64,000 bases of DNA, taken from NCBI GenBank assembly GCA_009738435.1, contig CP046522.1, forward strand, positions 3,663,985 through 3,727,984, in the 5' to 3' direction. The DNA comes from Clostridium bovifaecis (GTDB lineage Bacteria; Bacillota; Clostridia; Clostridiales; Clostridiaceae). Position numbers and translations under genes: made by a program. The notes beneath the pieces were generated by a model. That model was not told the origin of the DNA, ran no database searches, and was given only the letters and a program-made list of their open reading frames with translations. Positions 50,450-60,593 of the stretch are shown one piece after another (within the stretch, counting starts at the first letter, position 1; each line of letters opens with the position of its first letter).

Positions 50450-52431
50450 TACTCCTCACCTTCCCTTAAGTATTTATCAATAGCATCTTGTAATTTTTCT
50501 TTTGCTTCATCTATAGAAACATTCTTTAACTTTGTGCCGGCTATGGTCATATGTCCACCCCCACCTAATGTTTCTAATATTACTTGAACGTTTATATCGC
50601 CAAATGATCTGCCACTTATAAATACCTCATCCTCTATTTTAACAAGAACAAATGACGCTTGAACACCTGTAATATTTAGTAATTCATCCGCTACTTGTGC
50701 AGCTAAGACATTATCTTTTATATCTGGTGGACAAAGGGTAATAGCTATATCATTTTTAACCTCTGCAAGACTCATAATCTCAGCTTTTTTTAAGTATGTT
50801 TCTAAATGACCTGCAAACATTTTTTTTACATCTATTATATCAGCTCCCAATTGTCTTAGGTAAGCTGCTGCTTCAAAAGTTCTAACTCCTGTTTTAAAAT
50901 AAAAGTTTTTTGTATCTACATAAATGCCTGCAAGAAGCATCTCTGCCTCAATAGGTATTATGTGCTGTTTTGGACTTTCAATCATATACTGCAGCATCTC
51001 TGTTACAAGTTCGCAAGTAGATGAGGCATAAGGCTCTATGTAGCTCAATAAAGTTCCTTCTACTGCTGTTGTAGACTTTCTATGGTGATCCACAATTACA
51101 ACTCTTCCTATAATATCTAATAGTTCCTTATCTTGAACATATTCTTTACTATTTACATCTACAAGTATAAGCAAACTATTTCTATCACATGTTTTTATGC
51201 AATTTTCCTTGGAAATAAAGATCTCCTTATATAAGTTATTTTCTTTTATTCTTTCTATAGGATTCTCTATTCCACTATTAGCTTTATCTAATACAACATG
51301 AACCTCTTTTCCTAATGCTTTTACTATGCTCCTAAGCCCTATAGCAGCACCTAAGGCATCTATGTCTGGATTAACGTGTCCCATTATAAATATATTGCTG
51401 CTTTCATTTATTAAATTAACTAAAGCATGAGCGATAACTCGTGCCCTTACTTTGGTTCTTTTCTCAAATTCCTTAGTCTTACCACCATAAAACTGCAATT
51501 TATCTTTCGTCTTTACAACTACCTGGTCTCCTCCTCGGCTTAGTGCTAATTCTTTAGCAGAAATTGCAAGTTCATGGTTCTGAATTGGGGTATCTCCATC
51601 ACATCCTACCCCTATACTTAAAGTAACCGCCAATTTGTTTCCAAAATTTATTTCTCTGATTTCATCTAATATATCGAAGTTTTTTTGCATTTCTTCTTCT
51701 ATATTTCTATAATGCACTACAACTACATATTTACTTGAAGAATACTTCACAATCATTGCCTTTAAGCCTTGAGCATAATTTTTTATAGTCCTCTCTATCT
51801 CAGCTGCTAAAATCACAGCATTATCTTCCACTGTTGTTTTTAATACATCGCTTAAATTATCTACTTCTATATGCATTATAGAATATTTATTTTCTTCTAT
51901 CTCTCCAGCAAGCTTTACCTCCTCAGTTACATCATAGAAGTATAGAATTATGGCTTTATCTCTAGTCGAAGGCTTGTTATTTATATTAATAAAAATATTA
52001 TAGTATTTATCTTTAATACTAACCCTCTTAAAGACCTTTTTCTCTTTGCTAATAATCTCATCTATATTGACTTCTTCTATAATTTCTTCAATATTTTTTC
52101 CCAAGACTTCTTCTTTTTCAAATATCTTTAGGAAGCCTTGGTTATACCACATTATATTACCCTTGTTTCCAGTTATAGCTAAGGCAAAAGGAGAGTTTAC
52201 TAGTACGCTTCTCGAAGAAATATCAAGTTTTGAAGAAAAATCCTCAAGAAACTTTCTCCATTCGTTCTTTTTTGCTTTAAACATCTTTACATTATACGTA
52301 ATAAAAAATGCATATAGTAGTAAAAGTATACCGCCTATTAATAAATGTCCTAATATAAAAAAAATAGAAATAAGTATTGCAATAATGTAAACGGAGATCT
52401 TATTATATTGAAGAAAATAATTATTATCCAT
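50449..52431 (-). CDS. GdpP-like cyclic-di-AMP phosphodiesterase (DHH/DHHA1)
   Basis: 660 residues. Two N-terminal transmembrane helices (about 12-50), a PAS-like domain (about 70-170), a degenerate GGDEF domain (about 175-300), and a DHH-DHHA1 phosphoesterase with [26 protein letters not shown] and VIVDHHRKS, closing with [13 protein letters not shown]. This architecture is GdpP/YybT, which hydrolyses c-di-AMP to pApA and so tunes osmolyte and wall homeostasis. It lies between DUF2232 and rplI, as in Bacillus and Clostridium. Confidence 0.93.
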   Translation of the reverse strand: MDNNYFLQYNKISVYIIAILISIFFILGHLLIGGILLLLYAFFITYNVKMFKAKKNEWRKFLEDFSSKLDISSRSVLVNSPFALAITGNKGNIMWYNQGFLKIFEKEEVLGKNIEEIIEEVNIDEIISKEKKVFKRVSIKDKYYNIFININNKPSTRDKAIILYFYDVTEEVKLAGEIEENKYSIMHIEVDNLSDVLKTTVEDNAVILAAEIERTIKNYAQGLKAMIVKYSSSKYVVVVHYRNIEEEMQKNFDILDEIREINFGNKLAVTLSIGVGCDGDTPIQNHELAISAKELALSRGGDQVVVKTKDKLQFYGGKTKEFEKRTKVRARVIAHALVNLINESSNIFIMGHVNPDIDALGAAIGLRSIVKALGKEVHVVLDKANSGIENPIERIKENNLYKEIFISKENCIKTCDRNSLLILVDVNSKEYVQDKELLDIIGRVVIVDHHRKSTTAVEGTLLSYIEPYASSTCELVTEMLQYMIESPKQHIIPIEAEMLLAGIYVDTKNFYFKTGVRTFEAAAYLRQLGADIIDVKKMFAGHLETYLKKAEIMSLAEVKNDIAITLCPPDIKDNVLAAQVADELLNITGVQASFVLVKIEDEVFISGRSFGDINVQVILETLGGGGHMTIAGTKLKNVSIDEAKEKLQDAIDKYLREGEE

Positions 52432-52432
52432 G

Positions 52433-53434
52433 CTATTCCCTCGACTTAACTATTCTTATTGGATTTGGGTCAAGTTTTCTTAAATTCAATAGTATATCCA
52501 TAAGTCCTAGAACAAAAAAAACATTAGAAAATATAGGCGTAAATAGTGCTATTATTAATATTATAGCTGTTATACCCTTTGACATTTTAACTTTTTCCCT
52601 TAAAATATAAATGAGGTATGCCATTCCATCAAAAGATAGTACAAATAGAACTATCAAATGGCCTATTCCAACCATATATGAAGCTCCCTTTATCCCTTTA
52701 GAATTTAATATTATTCCCAAACATTCTATTATTATAAGTAATGCAACAAATCTATTAGGCATATATATTTTGCTGAAAGGTACTATCTCTTTTACTTCAT
52801 ACCTTAATCTTTTTAAGGTCTTTTCCGTAATAAAGTAATTTATATATGCTTGTATTAAGCTGCTTATAATAAATACTATAGGCATTAATATAAGTAAATT
52901 TTCTACAGTAATATATTTTATAAATTCGTTTACTGTATTAATCGCTTCTTGGGGAGCATTTAAATTTATATACATTTCTCTTGATTCTATAAACGCCCTT
53001 TTAAGTTCTTGAACAATATAATCTATGTATCCTACTATTCCTTGTTTATTTATAAAAAATGCGTATATTATAAGCCTTATAATGTTACTTATAGTTGCAG
53101 CTGCCCCTACTATAATTATAGCCACCTGGCTGTTTTTTTTATTCTTTATACAATATCCTAAGCTAATTCCGGTAAACCCATATGCAATTCCTGATACTAA
53201 GGCTGATATTGGGTTATAAAAAAGTGATGTTAAAAGCATGCTCATAATTACAGCAATTAAAGATATACCTCTATTATATCTTATATACAGTATTGTTATA
53301 GGAATGGGTAAAATAAACATTCCTATATCGGATAAAATAGGCACATGTGCAGTAATTAGTAAGATTAAAAAAACTAAAGCAAACATAATTCCTGTTTCTG
53401 TTATTATTCTTGCTGTATACCTTTTCTTTACCAT
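52433..53434 (-). CDS. DUF2232 (YybS-like) membrane protein
   Basis: About 333 residues with eight or so membrane helices. Start moved to the ATG at 53434 (GGAGGAAAGA upstream). N-terminal half resembles S-component/ECF-like membrane proteins (TETGIMFALVFLILLI, GIAYGFTGISLGYCIK). Always found near gdpP and rplI; function unknown. One base separates it from the phosphodiesterase gene. Confidence 0.85.
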   Translation of the reverse strand: MVKKRYTARIITETGIMFALVFLILLITAHVPILSDIGMFILPIPITILYIRYNRGISLIAVIMSMLLTSLFYNPISALVSGIAYGFTGISLGYCIKNKKNSQVAIIIVGAAATISNIIRLIIYAFFINKQGIVGYIDYIVQELKRAFIESREMYINLNAPQEAINTVNEFIKYITVENLLILMPIVFIISSLIQAYINYFITEKTLKRLRYEVKEIVPFSKIYMPNRFVALLIIIECLGIILNSKGIKGASYMVGIGHLIVLFVLSFDGMAYLIYILREKVKMSKGITAIILIIALFTPIFSNVFFVLGLMDILLNLRKLDPNPIRIVKSRE

Positions 53435-53452
53435 TCTTTCCTCCATTAACAC

Positions 53453-53764
53453 TTATCTTTTTATATGCGAATATAACTTACTTAAATCCTTGCTTTCCCT
53501 TTCAATTATATCTCCTTCAGCTATTCCTAACTTCAACTTTTTTTTCATGTTCTCATCTACTTCATCATAAGAATATCCTAATCTTTCTCCTAACAGATAT
53601 AAAATTATTATTGCTCCTGAGATACATTCTAAAATAGCATCTTGTGCAACATTGCTCCCTCTAGCTAATAATTTAAAAAAGTCTCCTATAATACATAAAA
53701 GCTCAGCTTTTAGATTTTCAATTATTCTTATATTTGACATAATATTAAAATCTTCCCTTTTCAT
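53453..53764 (-). CDS. MazG-like family protein
   Basis: 103 residues, all-helical. IRIIENLKAELLCIIGDFFKLLARGS and AILECISGAIIILYLLGERLGYSYDEVDENM resemble the short MazG-like family of clostridia in this genomic position. The acidic metal-binding residues of true MazG pyrophosphatases are only partly present, so enzymatic activity is uncertain. In operon with DUF2232-gdpP-rplI. Confidence 0.75.
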   Translation of the reverse strand: MKREDFNIMSNIRIIENLKAELLCIIGDFFKLLARGSNVAQDAILECISGAIIILYLLGERLGYSYDEVDENMKKKLKLGIAEGDIIERESKDLSKLYSHIKR

Positions 53765-53853
53765 ATAACACCATCCCCTAAGTCATCCTATATATATTTT
53801 AGTTATTTTTACCTTCATATGCAACTTTAGTTTATTTTATTTGTTATATAAAA

Positions 53854-53879
53854 AAGCAGTGTCAGAAAGGACACTGCTT
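53854..53879 (-). terminator. Terminator of rpsF-ssb-rpsR
   Basis: Perfect AAGCAGTGTC/GACACTGCTT hairpin with a 6-base loop just after the rpsR stop; A-run on the plus strand gives the T-tract. Confidence 0.85.
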
Positions 53880-53888
53880 AAATTTATA

Positions 53889-54128
53889 TTAATCTGTTGT
53901 GAATGGTAATAAAGCTACATTTCTAGCTCTCTTTATTGCCAATGTTAATTCTCTTTGGTGCTTAGCACAGTTTCCAGAAATTCTTCTTGGAAGAATCTTT
54001 CCTCTTTCTGTAACATACTTTCTCAATTTATTTACATCTTTGTAATCTATGAAAGCAGATTTATCTGAACAGAAAGCGCAAACTTTTTTTCTTCTTCTTT
54101 TTGCACCTTTTTTATTTACGAAAGACAT
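53889..54128 (-). CDS. rpsR: 30S ribosomal protein S18
   Basis: 79 residues; [47 protein letters not shown] (seen in parts). The cysteine pairs (CAFC and C in GNCAKHQ) indicate the zinc-binding type. Last gene of rpsF-ssb-rpsR. Confidence 0.97.
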   Translation of the reverse strand: MSFVNKKGAKRRRKKVCAFCSDKSAFIDYKDVNKLRKYVTERGKILPRRISGNCAKHQRELTLAIKRARNVALLPFTTD

Positions 54129-54168
54129 GCCTTTTCCCTCCTTACCTATATTTATAAACTCGAATTAG

Positions 54169-54627
54169 TTAAAATGGTATATCACCATCGTCAATTGGAG
54201 TAATCTCATCTTCATACCCGCCTTGACCAAATATGTCATGATTTTCTGATGGAATACTATGACTCTCTCCTGGATAGGATGATTCTGCTCTATTAAAGCT
54301 AGCAGCTGCATTTCTAGATTCTAAGAATTGTACCTCATCAGCAACAACTTCTGTTACATATCTTCTAGTACCATCTTTAGCTTCATAGCTTCTAGTTTGT
54401 ATTGCGCCACTTATTCCTATTAGTCTGCCCTTACCTACATAATTAGCTGTATTTTCAGCTTGTTTTCCCCATACTACTACAGGTATAAAGTCTGCGTCAG
54501 GCTGACCTTGGCTTTTAAAACGTCTATTAACCGCTAAAGTGAAAGATGCAACAGCTCTTCCTGTTCCTGGAGTAAATCTTAGCTCTGGATCTTTAGTTAA
54601 TCTTCCAACTAAAACAACTCTATTCAT
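54169..54627 (-). CDS. ssb: Single-stranded DNA-binding protein
   Basis: 152 residues. OB-fold at 1-110 ([40 protein letters not shown]), a Ser/Glu-rich flexible linker, and the acidic C-terminal tip DDGDIPF that docks partner proteins. Between rpsF and rpsR. Confidence 0.97.
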   Translation of the reverse strand: MNRVVLVGRLTKDPELRFTPGTGRAVASFTLAVNRRFKSQGQPDADFIPVVVWGKQAENTANYVGKGRLIGISGAIQTRSYEAKDGTRRYVTEVVADEVQFLESRNAAASFNRAESSYPGESHSIPSENHDIFGQGGYEDEITPIDDGDIPF

Positions 54628-54638
54628 CTTTGCACCGC

Positions 54639-54926
54639 CTATTTTTCAGGATTGATTACCATGTATCTCATAACTCCATCAGTAATTCTGAATATTCTTT
54701 CTAATTCTTTAGGTAATTCAGGATTAGCTTTGAAGTTGATTAGAGTATAATATCCTTCGTTGATTTTGTTTATTGGATAAGCAAGCTTTCTCTTACCCCA
54801 CTCATCAACGTTTTCAATTACTCCTCCTTCACTTTCTATTACGCCTTTGAACTTCTCGATGTTAGCCTTTATAGCTTCTTCATCAAGAGATGGTTGTAAT
54901 ATAAATAATGTTTCGTAATTTCTCAT
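54639..54926 (-). CDS. rpsF: 30S ribosomal protein S6
   Basis: 95 residues from ATG 54926 (GGAGGTGAAATCA upstream); the earlier in-frame GTG overlaps the ribosome site. Family motifs [39 protein letters not shown]. First gene of rpsF-ssb-rpsR and preceded by an S6:S18-type leader. Confidence 0.96.
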   Translation of the reverse strand: MRNYETLFILQPSLDEEAIKANIEKFKGVIESEGGVIENVDEWGKRKLAYPINKINEGYYTLINFKANPELPKELERIFRITDGVMRYMVINPEK

Positions 54927-54939
54927 TGATTTCACCTCC

Positions 54940-54976
54940 TCCCCTCGGACTAACGGCTGCGATTATCACAGCAGGG
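54940..54976 (-). ncRNA. S6:S18 ribosomal leader (rpsF leader)
   Basis: In minus-strand sense CCCT, then hairpin GCTGTG-ATAAT-CGCAGC, an unpaired CGTTAGTCCG containing the CCG-type element, then AGGGG closing on CCCT, immediately before the rpsF ribosome site. This is the expected layout of the autoregulatory leader bound by the S6:S18 complex. Confidence 0.7.
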
Positions 54977-55264
54977 ACTACATTTGTTTATTTTATCATT
55001 TTCCACAATAAAAATCAAGATATTATTTTTATTTCCTTTTTTTAACTAACTTAATCATAGTTTGTAGTTTTAACAAATGGTGATTTTAACATTCGTTTGA
55101 AATTTATCTTTAGCGTGTAAAGGCCATGTTTTAAGTTGTTGAACTCTATTTAATTGAGAAGTTATAATTCCTATAAAACATAAGTTTTTATTTGTTTAAG
55201 CTTAGCTTTATTAGTTATATTAGATTTAGAGTTATCTTTAGAATTATAGGTTATCAGCAATTTC
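54977..55264. other. AT-rich spacer upstream of rpsF
   Basis: About 290 bp with no gene. It presumably contains the rpsF promoter and the end of the DUF951 transcript, but I could not identify a confident promoter or terminator. Confidence 0.4.
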
Positions 55265-55474
55265 TTAAAGCATATCATCTTCAGGTACATTTTGTTTTAT
55301 AATCTTTTTCACTCTTTTCTCAAATTGACTTCTTGGAAGCATAACTATCCTTTCACAGCCTAAACACTTGATCTTTATATCTGCCCCTAATCTTATTACT
55401 TCCCATTCTTTGCTTCCACAAGGATGCTCTTTTTTCATCTCAACTACATCCCCTAGATAAAATTCTTTTGCCAT
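55265..55474 (-). CDS. DUF951 family protein
   Basis: 69 residues. [49 protein letters not shown], with three cysteines (CG, CLGC) that may bind a metal. A small SH3-like basic protein commonly found beside parB and rpsF in Firmicutes; function unknown. Confidence 0.9.
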   Translation of the reverse strand: MAKEFYLGDVVEMKKEHPCGSKEWEVIRLGADIKIKCLGCERIVMLPRSQFEKRVKKIIKQNVPEDDML

Positions 55475-55698
55475 ACTACTACCCCTTTATTATTATAATT
55501 TTATATAACTATATCTACCTACATATTATATAATAAATCAACCTATCATATAAATAGGATAACAAGTTAATCAAATAAAGATTTTAAAATGACTGAATAT
55601 TCTGTAATATTAATTAGATAGTAATTATAATATATTAAATTATATTATATATTGGCTTCTCAGAAATGCCCTAGGAATAATTTATGATACTCTAGTAT

Positions 55699-55743
55699 AA
55701 AAAGCCTCTTTTCTGTAAATAATCCTAAAAAAGGAGGTTTTTT
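55699..55743 (+). promoter_or_regulatory. Hairpin containing the yyaC ribosome site
   Basis: AAAAAGCCTC.TTTT pairs with AAAAGGAGGTTTTTT; the 3' arm is the Shine-Dalgarno sequence AAAGGAGG itself and the T-tract ends two bases before the start codon. It could act as an intrinsic terminator or mask translation initiation of yyaC. Confidence 0.55.
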
Positions 55744-55745
55744 AT

Positions 55746-56363
55746 ATGAATGCTAAATTTACTTTAAACTCCATGGAAATAGATTCAATATACCAACTTA
55801 GAGATATTCTTTCTGAAAAATTTATTAAAATAATAAAATCTCAACGTCCTATTATTTTTCTTTGTATTGGTACAGATAGATCAACTGGAGATAGTTTAGG
55901 ACCACTTATAGGTGATAAGTTAAAAAATCTCATTAACGATAAGGCTATATTATATGGAACTTTAGAACATCCTGTTCATGCTAAAAATTTATGTTTAATA
56001 CTAGAAGAAATTAACGCCAAATATAACAATCCGTACATAATAGCAATAGACGCATGTCTTGGTAGTATACAAAATATAGGAAACATTATTATAGAAGATA
56101 AGCCTTTATCTCCCGGTGCAGCTATGAATAAGCAATTACCTAAAGTTGGAGATCTTAGTATCACAGGAATTGTTAATATATCTGGAGCACTTGAGTTTAT
56201 GGTTCTTCAAAATACAAGGCTATATACAGTCATGCGTTTGGCCGACGTAATTTCACGTGGAATATATCATTCTATATTAAAAACTATAGGCAATAAAAGC
56301 ACTTCCGACTTTAATATGGCATTAACTAGTACTGTTGAAAATTTAAAGATTAAATATAAATAA
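55746..56363 (+). CDS. yyaC: Spore protease YyaC-like
   Basis: 205 residues of the YyaC/GPR-related fold: IIFLCIGTDRSTGDSLGPLIGDKL, then YGTLEHPVHAKNL, and IIAIDACLGS and GAAMNKQLPKVGDLSITGIVN. In B. subtilis the homologue is a sporulation gene near the origin. One of the few plus-strand genes, divergently placed from DUF951 and convergent with DUF4446. Its ribosome site lies within a hairpin. Confidence 0.88.
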   Translation: MNAKFTLNSMEIDSIYQLRDILSEKFIKIIKSQRPIIFLCIGTDRSTGDSLGPLIGDKLKNLINDKAILYGTLEHPVHAKNLCLILEEINAKYNNPYIIAIDACLGSIQNIGNIIIEDKPLSPGAAMNKQLPKVGDLSITGIVNISGALEFMVLQNTRLYTVMRLADVISRGIYHSILKTIGNKSTSDFNMALTSTVENLKIKYK

Positions 56364-56393
56364 TCTCCTAGGAACTACTGTTCTTAGGAGATT
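56362..56393. terminator. Bidirectional terminator between yyaC and the DUF4446 gene
   Basis: AATCTCCTAGGAAC/GTTCTTAGGAGATT hairpin with a 4-base loop, between two convergent genes. Confidence 0.8.
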
Positions 56394-56397
56394 ACAT

Positions 56398-56901
56398 TTA
56401 TTCGTTTGAATTGTTACAAGCATCTAAAAGTACTTCCTCTTCTTCTTGTGAAAGGTCGTATCTTGAAATTCCTTTATCTATAGGCTTCGCATAAACCGTA
56501 CTGTCGTTTCTTCCATAAATTCCCGTAAGTATAACTCCATCATTATTATCATTTAATAGAGCTACCGAAAAACTTAAATCACTTCCAACATCCTCAAAAG
56601 CCTTATATCTTAGTATTGAAACTTTTTGAATACACGTTTTTAATTGATGGGATAACTGTTCTTGCTTTAACTTTACTTCTTCTGTTTTTTCTTTTATTCC
56701 ATCTATATTATCTAAATAATTCACTATAATTTCTTCTAAATTCTTATTATTAATTCCTCTAGTTAGTTTTCTATATTTACTTTCTAATTTATTAAGAGAT
56801 CTTAAAGTTGATAGCATTACTATTAATAGTATAATTACAATAATAGAAAGCCCTATTAATATATAAGGCTGAAATTCATTTAAAATAGTTACTACTTCCA
56901 T
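56398..56901 (-). CDS. DUF4446 family protein
   Basis: 167 residues. One N-terminal membrane helix (YILIGLSIIVIILLIVMLSTL), a coiled-coil (about 35-95) and a C-terminal globular part RYKAFEDVGSDLSFSVALLNDNNDGVILTGIYGR, the family hallmark. Regular neighbour of parAB in clostridia; function unknown. It is 45 bp after parB, with a parS site in the gap. Confidence 0.9.
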   Translation of the reverse strand: MEVVTILNEFQPYILIGLSIIVIILLIVMLSTLRSLNKLESKYRKLTRGINNKNLEEIIVNYLDNIDGIKEKTEEVKLKQEQLSHQLKTCIQKVSILRYKAFEDVGSDLSFSVALLNDNNDGVILTGIYGRNDSTVYAKPIDKGISRYDLSQEEEEVLLDACNNSNE

Positions 56902-56925
56902 ATTTATCGTGTCCTCCTCTAATTG

Positions 56926-56941
56926 TGTTTCACGTGAAACA
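56926..56941. promoter_or_regulatory. parS site 1
   Basis: Perfect TGTTTCACGTGAAACA palindrome, the ParB (Spo0J) loading site, between parB and the DUF4446 gene. Confidence 0.97.
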
Positions 56942-56946
56942 TTAAG

Positions 56947-57792
56947 TTATAATTTAAGTATATCCATAATTCTTTGTAATTCTTCTTCTGAATAATATTC
57001 TATTTGAATTTTACCTTTGTTACCATTAGAATTTATAGTAACCTTAGTATTAAATAAGCCTTCTAATTTATTTTGCATATCTAAATAATAAGGACTATTT
57101 TCTCTTTCCGTCTTACTCGTTTTTTCAGATTTCTTTTTATTTATATTTCTAATCAATGTTTCAATTTCTCTAACACTTAGAGATTCATCAATTATAGTTT
57201 GTGCTAATTTATATTGAGATTCTTTATCCTCAATAGATAACAATGCTCTCCCATGACCTTCACTTATTACTCCATCTATTAAGTATTCTTGAACCCTATT
57301 GTCTAAATTTAATAATCTCATGCAATTAGCAATAGCTGTTCTTGATTTTCCAATTTTTTTACTAACTTCTTCTTGTGTTAATGAAAAGTCATTAATTAAC
57401 TTTTTATAAGCTACAGCTTCTTCAATAGGGTTTAAATCCTCTCTTTGTATGTTTTCTATTAAAGAAACCTCCAAAACTTCTTTATCATTTAAATCTAAAA
57501 TTACTACTGGTACTTCTTTCAACCCTATACTTTTCGCAGCCCTCCATCTTCTTTCTCCTGCAATTATAGTATAAAACTTACCTTCCTTTTTTAATACTAG
57601 TGGTTGAATTATTCCATGCTGTTTTATTGATTCTGATAGCTGTATAATTTTTTCTTCATCAAAGCTTTTTCTTGGCTGTTCATTATTGGCCTTAATTAAA
57701 TTTATATCAATTTTCATTATAGAATCTTCTTGTGCAGTTTCATCAGGTATCAATGCTCCTAAGCCTTTTCCTAATCCATACTTTTTACTCAA
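56947..57792 (-). CDS. parB: Chromosome-partitioning protein ParB (Spo0J)
   Basis: 281 residues. N-terminal CTPase domain with IKANNEQPRKSFDEEKI, IIAGERRWRAAKSIGLKEVPVVI and SLIENIQREDLNPIEEA; helix-turn-helix LTQEEVSKKIGKSRTAIANCMRLL; C-terminal dimer region. Binds parS, slides as a CTP clamp and loads SMC. Eight bases after parA in one operon. Confidence 0.96.
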   Translation of the reverse strand: MSKKYGLGKGLGALIPDETAQEDSIMKIDINLIKANNEQPRKSFDEEKIIQLSESIKQHGIIQPLVLKKEGKFYTIIAGERRWRAAKSIGLKEVPVVILDLNDKEVLEVSLIENIQREDLNPIEEAVAYKKLINDFSLTQEEVSKKIGKSRTAIANCMRLLNLDNRVQEYLIDGVISEGHGRALLSIEDKESQYKLAQTIIDESLSVREIETLIRNINKKKSEKTSKTERENSPYYLDMQNKLEGLFNTKVTINSNGNKGKIQIEYYSEEELQRIMDILKL

Positions 57793-57799
57793 CAGTTAT

Positions 57800-58567
57800 T
57801 CACTCCCCTTGATTTTTTAAAAATTCCTTTGCTAAGTCTTCATATGCTTCAGCACCTTTACATTTGTCATCGTAAAGCATAATTGGTAGTCCAAAACTCG
57901 GTGCCTCTGCTAATCTTATATTTCTAGGAATAGTTGTTTTATATACTCTATCCTTAAAATACTTAGTAACCTCTAATGCCACCTCATTGCATAATTTAGT
58001 TCTGTTGTCATACATACTCAATAATACTCCTTCAATTTCTAATTCCTTATTTAGAGACTTCTTAACAAGTTGAATGGTGCTTATCAACTGGCTTACGCCT
58101 TCTAAAGCATAGAATTCGCATTGTATGGGGATTAAAACACTATTAGAGGCACTTAATGCATTTATAGTTAAAAATCCTAAAGAAGGTGGGCAGTCTATAA
58201 ATATAAATTCAAATTCTTCTTCTAGCACTTTTATCTTTTCTTTTAAAATTGTTTCTCTATTATCCTTATTAATTAACTCAATTTCAGCTCCTACTAATTC
58301 CATATTTGCTGGAAGTATGTATAAGTTATTAATAAGCTCACTTTGAATAATAGCATCTTTTATTGAAATACTTGATGCTAGCACATCATAAACAGAATGT
58401 TGTATCCCCTTTTTGTCAATTCCAAGTCCACTTGTAGTATTTCCTTGTGGGTCTATGTCTATAGCCAATACCTTATGTCCATTCATAGCTAAGTTAGAAC
58501 ACAAGTTTATGTTGGTAGTAGTTTTTCCTACTCCCCCCTTTTGATTAAAAACACATATAACCTTCAT
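57800..58567 (-). CDS. parA: Chromosome-partitioning ATPase ParA (Soj)
   Basis: 255 residues. Deviant Walker A FNQKGGVGKTTTNINL, DIDPQGNTTSGLG, FIDCPPSLGFLT. Works with ParB in chromosome segregation and regulates replication initiation. Start preceded by GGGGGTAATGGC. First of the parA-parB pair. Confidence 0.96.
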   Translation of the reverse strand: MKVICVFNQKGGVGKTTTNINLCSNLAMNGHKVLAIDIDPQGNTTSGLGIDKKGIQHSVYDVLASSISIKDAIIQSELINNLYILPANMELVGAEIELINKDNRETILKEKIKVLEEEFEFIFIDCPPSLGFLTINALSASNSVLIPIQCEFYALEGVSQLISTIQLVKKSLNKELEIEGVLLSMYDNRTKLCNEVALEVTKYFKDRVYKTTIPRNIRLAEAPSFGLPIMLYDDKCKGAEAYEDLAKEFLKNQGE

Positions 58568-58688
58568 GCCATTACCCCCTAATAGTTAACTATCGTAATA
58601 TTTTGTTGTGTTTTTATATGTAAATATAAACTTATATACATATATACATTATAATATCTTACAGTACATTTATAAATATTTAAAAAGA

Positions 58689-58733
58689 AAAAACATCTAA
58701 AATTTCTTACTAAAAGAAACTTTAGATGTTTTT
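58689..58733 (-). terminator. Terminator downstream of noc
   Basis: Long hairpin AAAAACATCTAAA/TTTAGATGTTTTT with T-tracts, lying between noc and parA and directly touching parS site 2. Confidence 0.8.
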
Positions 58734-58748
58734 GTTTCACGTGAAACA
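58733..58748. promoter_or_regulatory. parS site 2
   Basis: A second perfect TGTTTCACGTGAAACA, between parA and noc, about 1.8 kb from the first. Confidence 0.97.
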
Positions 58749-58960
58749 TTCTACTTTCAGCTGCACTCTAAGCTAAAACTCCTCTTCAATTCTTAAAACA
58801 GTGATTACTATCATCAATCATATATTCAAGTCATTAACTCAGCCGAATATAATAAAGTTAGAGACATCGGATAATTGCTTAATCTTATAACTATATTAAT
58901 TATATTAAACCTAAATTGTTTTTCAACTTATAAATCATTAACTCTTTATTAAGACATAAT

Positions 58961-59740
58961 TTATTTTTTTGGAACATCTATTATAATTTGAATTTTATCA
59001 TCTAACTCTTTGCTTCTATAAGTAGCTTGTACACCATATTTATCAAAAACTTGTTTTACAGTATTAACATATACTCTTGCACTAAAAATCCCTTTGATCT
59101 TTTTCTTGCCATCAGCTGCAAGTTCTTTACTATTAATCTTTAATAACTCTTTCTCAACTAATTCTTCAGTTCCTTTTACATTCAATCCTTTTTTTATAAC
59201 AGCTTTTAGAATCTTAGTTTGTAACTCAATAGTTGGAAGCTTTAACAACGATCTAGCATGTCTTTCTGTTAAATTATTTTCTAAAAGAATTTTTCTTATT
59301 TTTTCATCTAACTTTAAGATTCTCAATTTATTTGCAATGGTAGATTGCTTCTTTCCAATTACCTCGGCAAGTTGTTCCTGAGTATAGTTATGTTGCTTTA
59401 TTAAATTATAGTAAGCCTCTGCTTCTTCTAAAAAGTTTAAATCTTCCCTCTGAAGATTTTCTAAAAGAGCAATTGCAGCTGAATCCTTGTCAGCAATATC
59501 TATGACTATTACAGGCACTTCCTTAAGTCCTAATCTTTTCGCCGCTCTAAATCTTCTCTCACCTGCAATAATCTCATATTCATTTTCCCTTATCTTTCTT
59601 ACAGAAATAGGCTGAATTATACCGTAAGTTTTTATAGACTGGGCTAATTCTTCAATAGCTTCTTCTTTAAAGTACTTCCTTGGTTGATAAGCATTAGGAA
59701 TAATGGCATTAGTAGATAAATACTTTACATCTTTTTGCAT
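58961..59740 (-). CDS. noc: Nucleoid occlusion/ParB-like protein Noc
   Basis: 259 residues, a ParB paralogue: NAYQPRKYFKEEAIEELAQSI, IIAGERRFRAAKRLGLKEVPVIV, LLENLQREDLNFLEEAEAYYNLI, helix-turn-helix YTQEQLAEVIGKKQSTIANKLRIL. Position next to rsmG and its longer N-terminus are as in Noc. Expected to bind its own DNA sites and the membrane and block division over the nucleoid. Start preceded by AAAGGGATGGGGACACT. Confidence 0.88.
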   Translation of the reverse strand: MQKDVKYLSTNAIIPNAYQPRKYFKEEAIEELAQSIKTYGIIQPISVRKIRENEYEIIAGERRFRAAKRLGLKEVPVIVIDIADKDSAAIALLENLQREDLNFLEEAEAYYNLIKQHNYTQEQLAEVIGKKQSTIANKLRILKLDEKIRKILLENNLTERHARSLLKLPTIELQTKILKAVIKKGLNVKGTEELVEKELLKINSKELAADGKKKIKGIFSARVYVNTVKQVFDKYGVQATYRSKELDDKIQIIIDVPKK

Positions 59741-59783
59741 AGTGTCCCCATCCCTTTAATTAATTTACTTAATATTATATGAA

Positions 59784-59809
59784 ACTCCTCTTCTTATCAT
59801 CGGAGGAGT
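59784..59809 (-). terminator. Hairpin between rsmG and noc
   Basis: ACTCCTC/GAGGAGT with a 12-base loop; no clear T-tract, so it may be a weak terminator or a leader element of noc. Confidence 0.4.
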
Positions 59810-59864
59810 AAGCGACTCATTACAAATCAAAAATTTGTGTTCCTTGCTTATGAAACTTTCTTTC

Positions 59865-60593
59865 TCATAATGGTTTTTTAGCAGCAGTTCCAGCCTTCCT
59901 TGGATATTGTTTTGGAGTGTTTTTAACCTTCTTAATAATTACTAAGTTATGGTTTAAATCACTGCCTTCTATTTCAACCTCTATAATTTCTTCTAATTTT
60001 CCACCTAAAACCCCAATGGCCTTTTTTGCCTCTATAACTTCTTCCTCAACAGCAGGTCCTTTCATTGCTACAAAATATCCACCAACTTTTACATACGGCA
60101 AACAGAATTCGCTTAACACCGCTAAATTAGCAACTGCTCTTGATACAACTGCATCAAATTTTTCTCTGTACTGAGGCGCTTGAGCATAATCTTCTGCCCT
60201 ACCATGTATAGTTGAAACATCATTGACTTCTATATTTTTTAAAATATCCTGTAATACGTTTATTCTCTTTTTTAATGAATCTAAAAGCACTATTTCCATT
60301 TCTGGTCTTATAATTTTCATTGGTATTCCTGGAAATCCGCCTCCAGTTCCTATATCTATGACTCTTTTGGCCTTTTTTAAGGGTTCAAATTTAAATATTT
60401 TCATTGAATCTATAAAATGCTTTTTTATTATTTCTTCATCTTCAGTTATAGCCGTAAGATTAACTTTTTCGTTCCAGTCTTTTAATAAGTCCTTATACTT
60501 AATAAACTGATTATACCTTTCATTATTAAATTCTAAACCTACGTTATTAGCAGCAATAGATAGCATATCATAATATTCTTTGTGCATATTCAA
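59865..60593 (-). CDS. rsmG: 16S rRNA (guanine527-N7)-methyltransferase
   Basis: 242 residues. SAM-binding [47 protein letters not shown]. Acts on the 530 loop of 16S rRNA. Start is TTG 60593 or ATG 60587; the TTG is better spaced from AAGGAGG. It starts right after mnmG. Confidence 0.95.
   Translation of the reverse strand: MNMHKEYYDMLSIAANNVGLEFNNERYNQFIKYKDLLKDWNEKVNLTAITEDEEIIKKHFIDSMKIFKFEPLKKAKRVIDIGTGGGFPGIPMKIIRPEMEIVLLDSLKKRINVLQDILKNIEVNDVSTIHGRAEDYAQAPQYREKFDAVVSRAVANLAVLSEFCLPYVKVGGYFVAMKGPAVEEEVIEAKKAIGVLGGKLEEIIEVEIEGSDLNHNLVIIKKVKNTPKQYPRKAGTAAKKPL

Larger units (their letters stand above)
58568..58960. other. Intergenic region between parA and noc
   Basis: About 390 bp. Holds a terminator (58689-58733) for noc, the second parS (58733-58748), and otherwise AT-rich sequence in which no gene or RNA was recognised. 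Confidence 0.7.
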
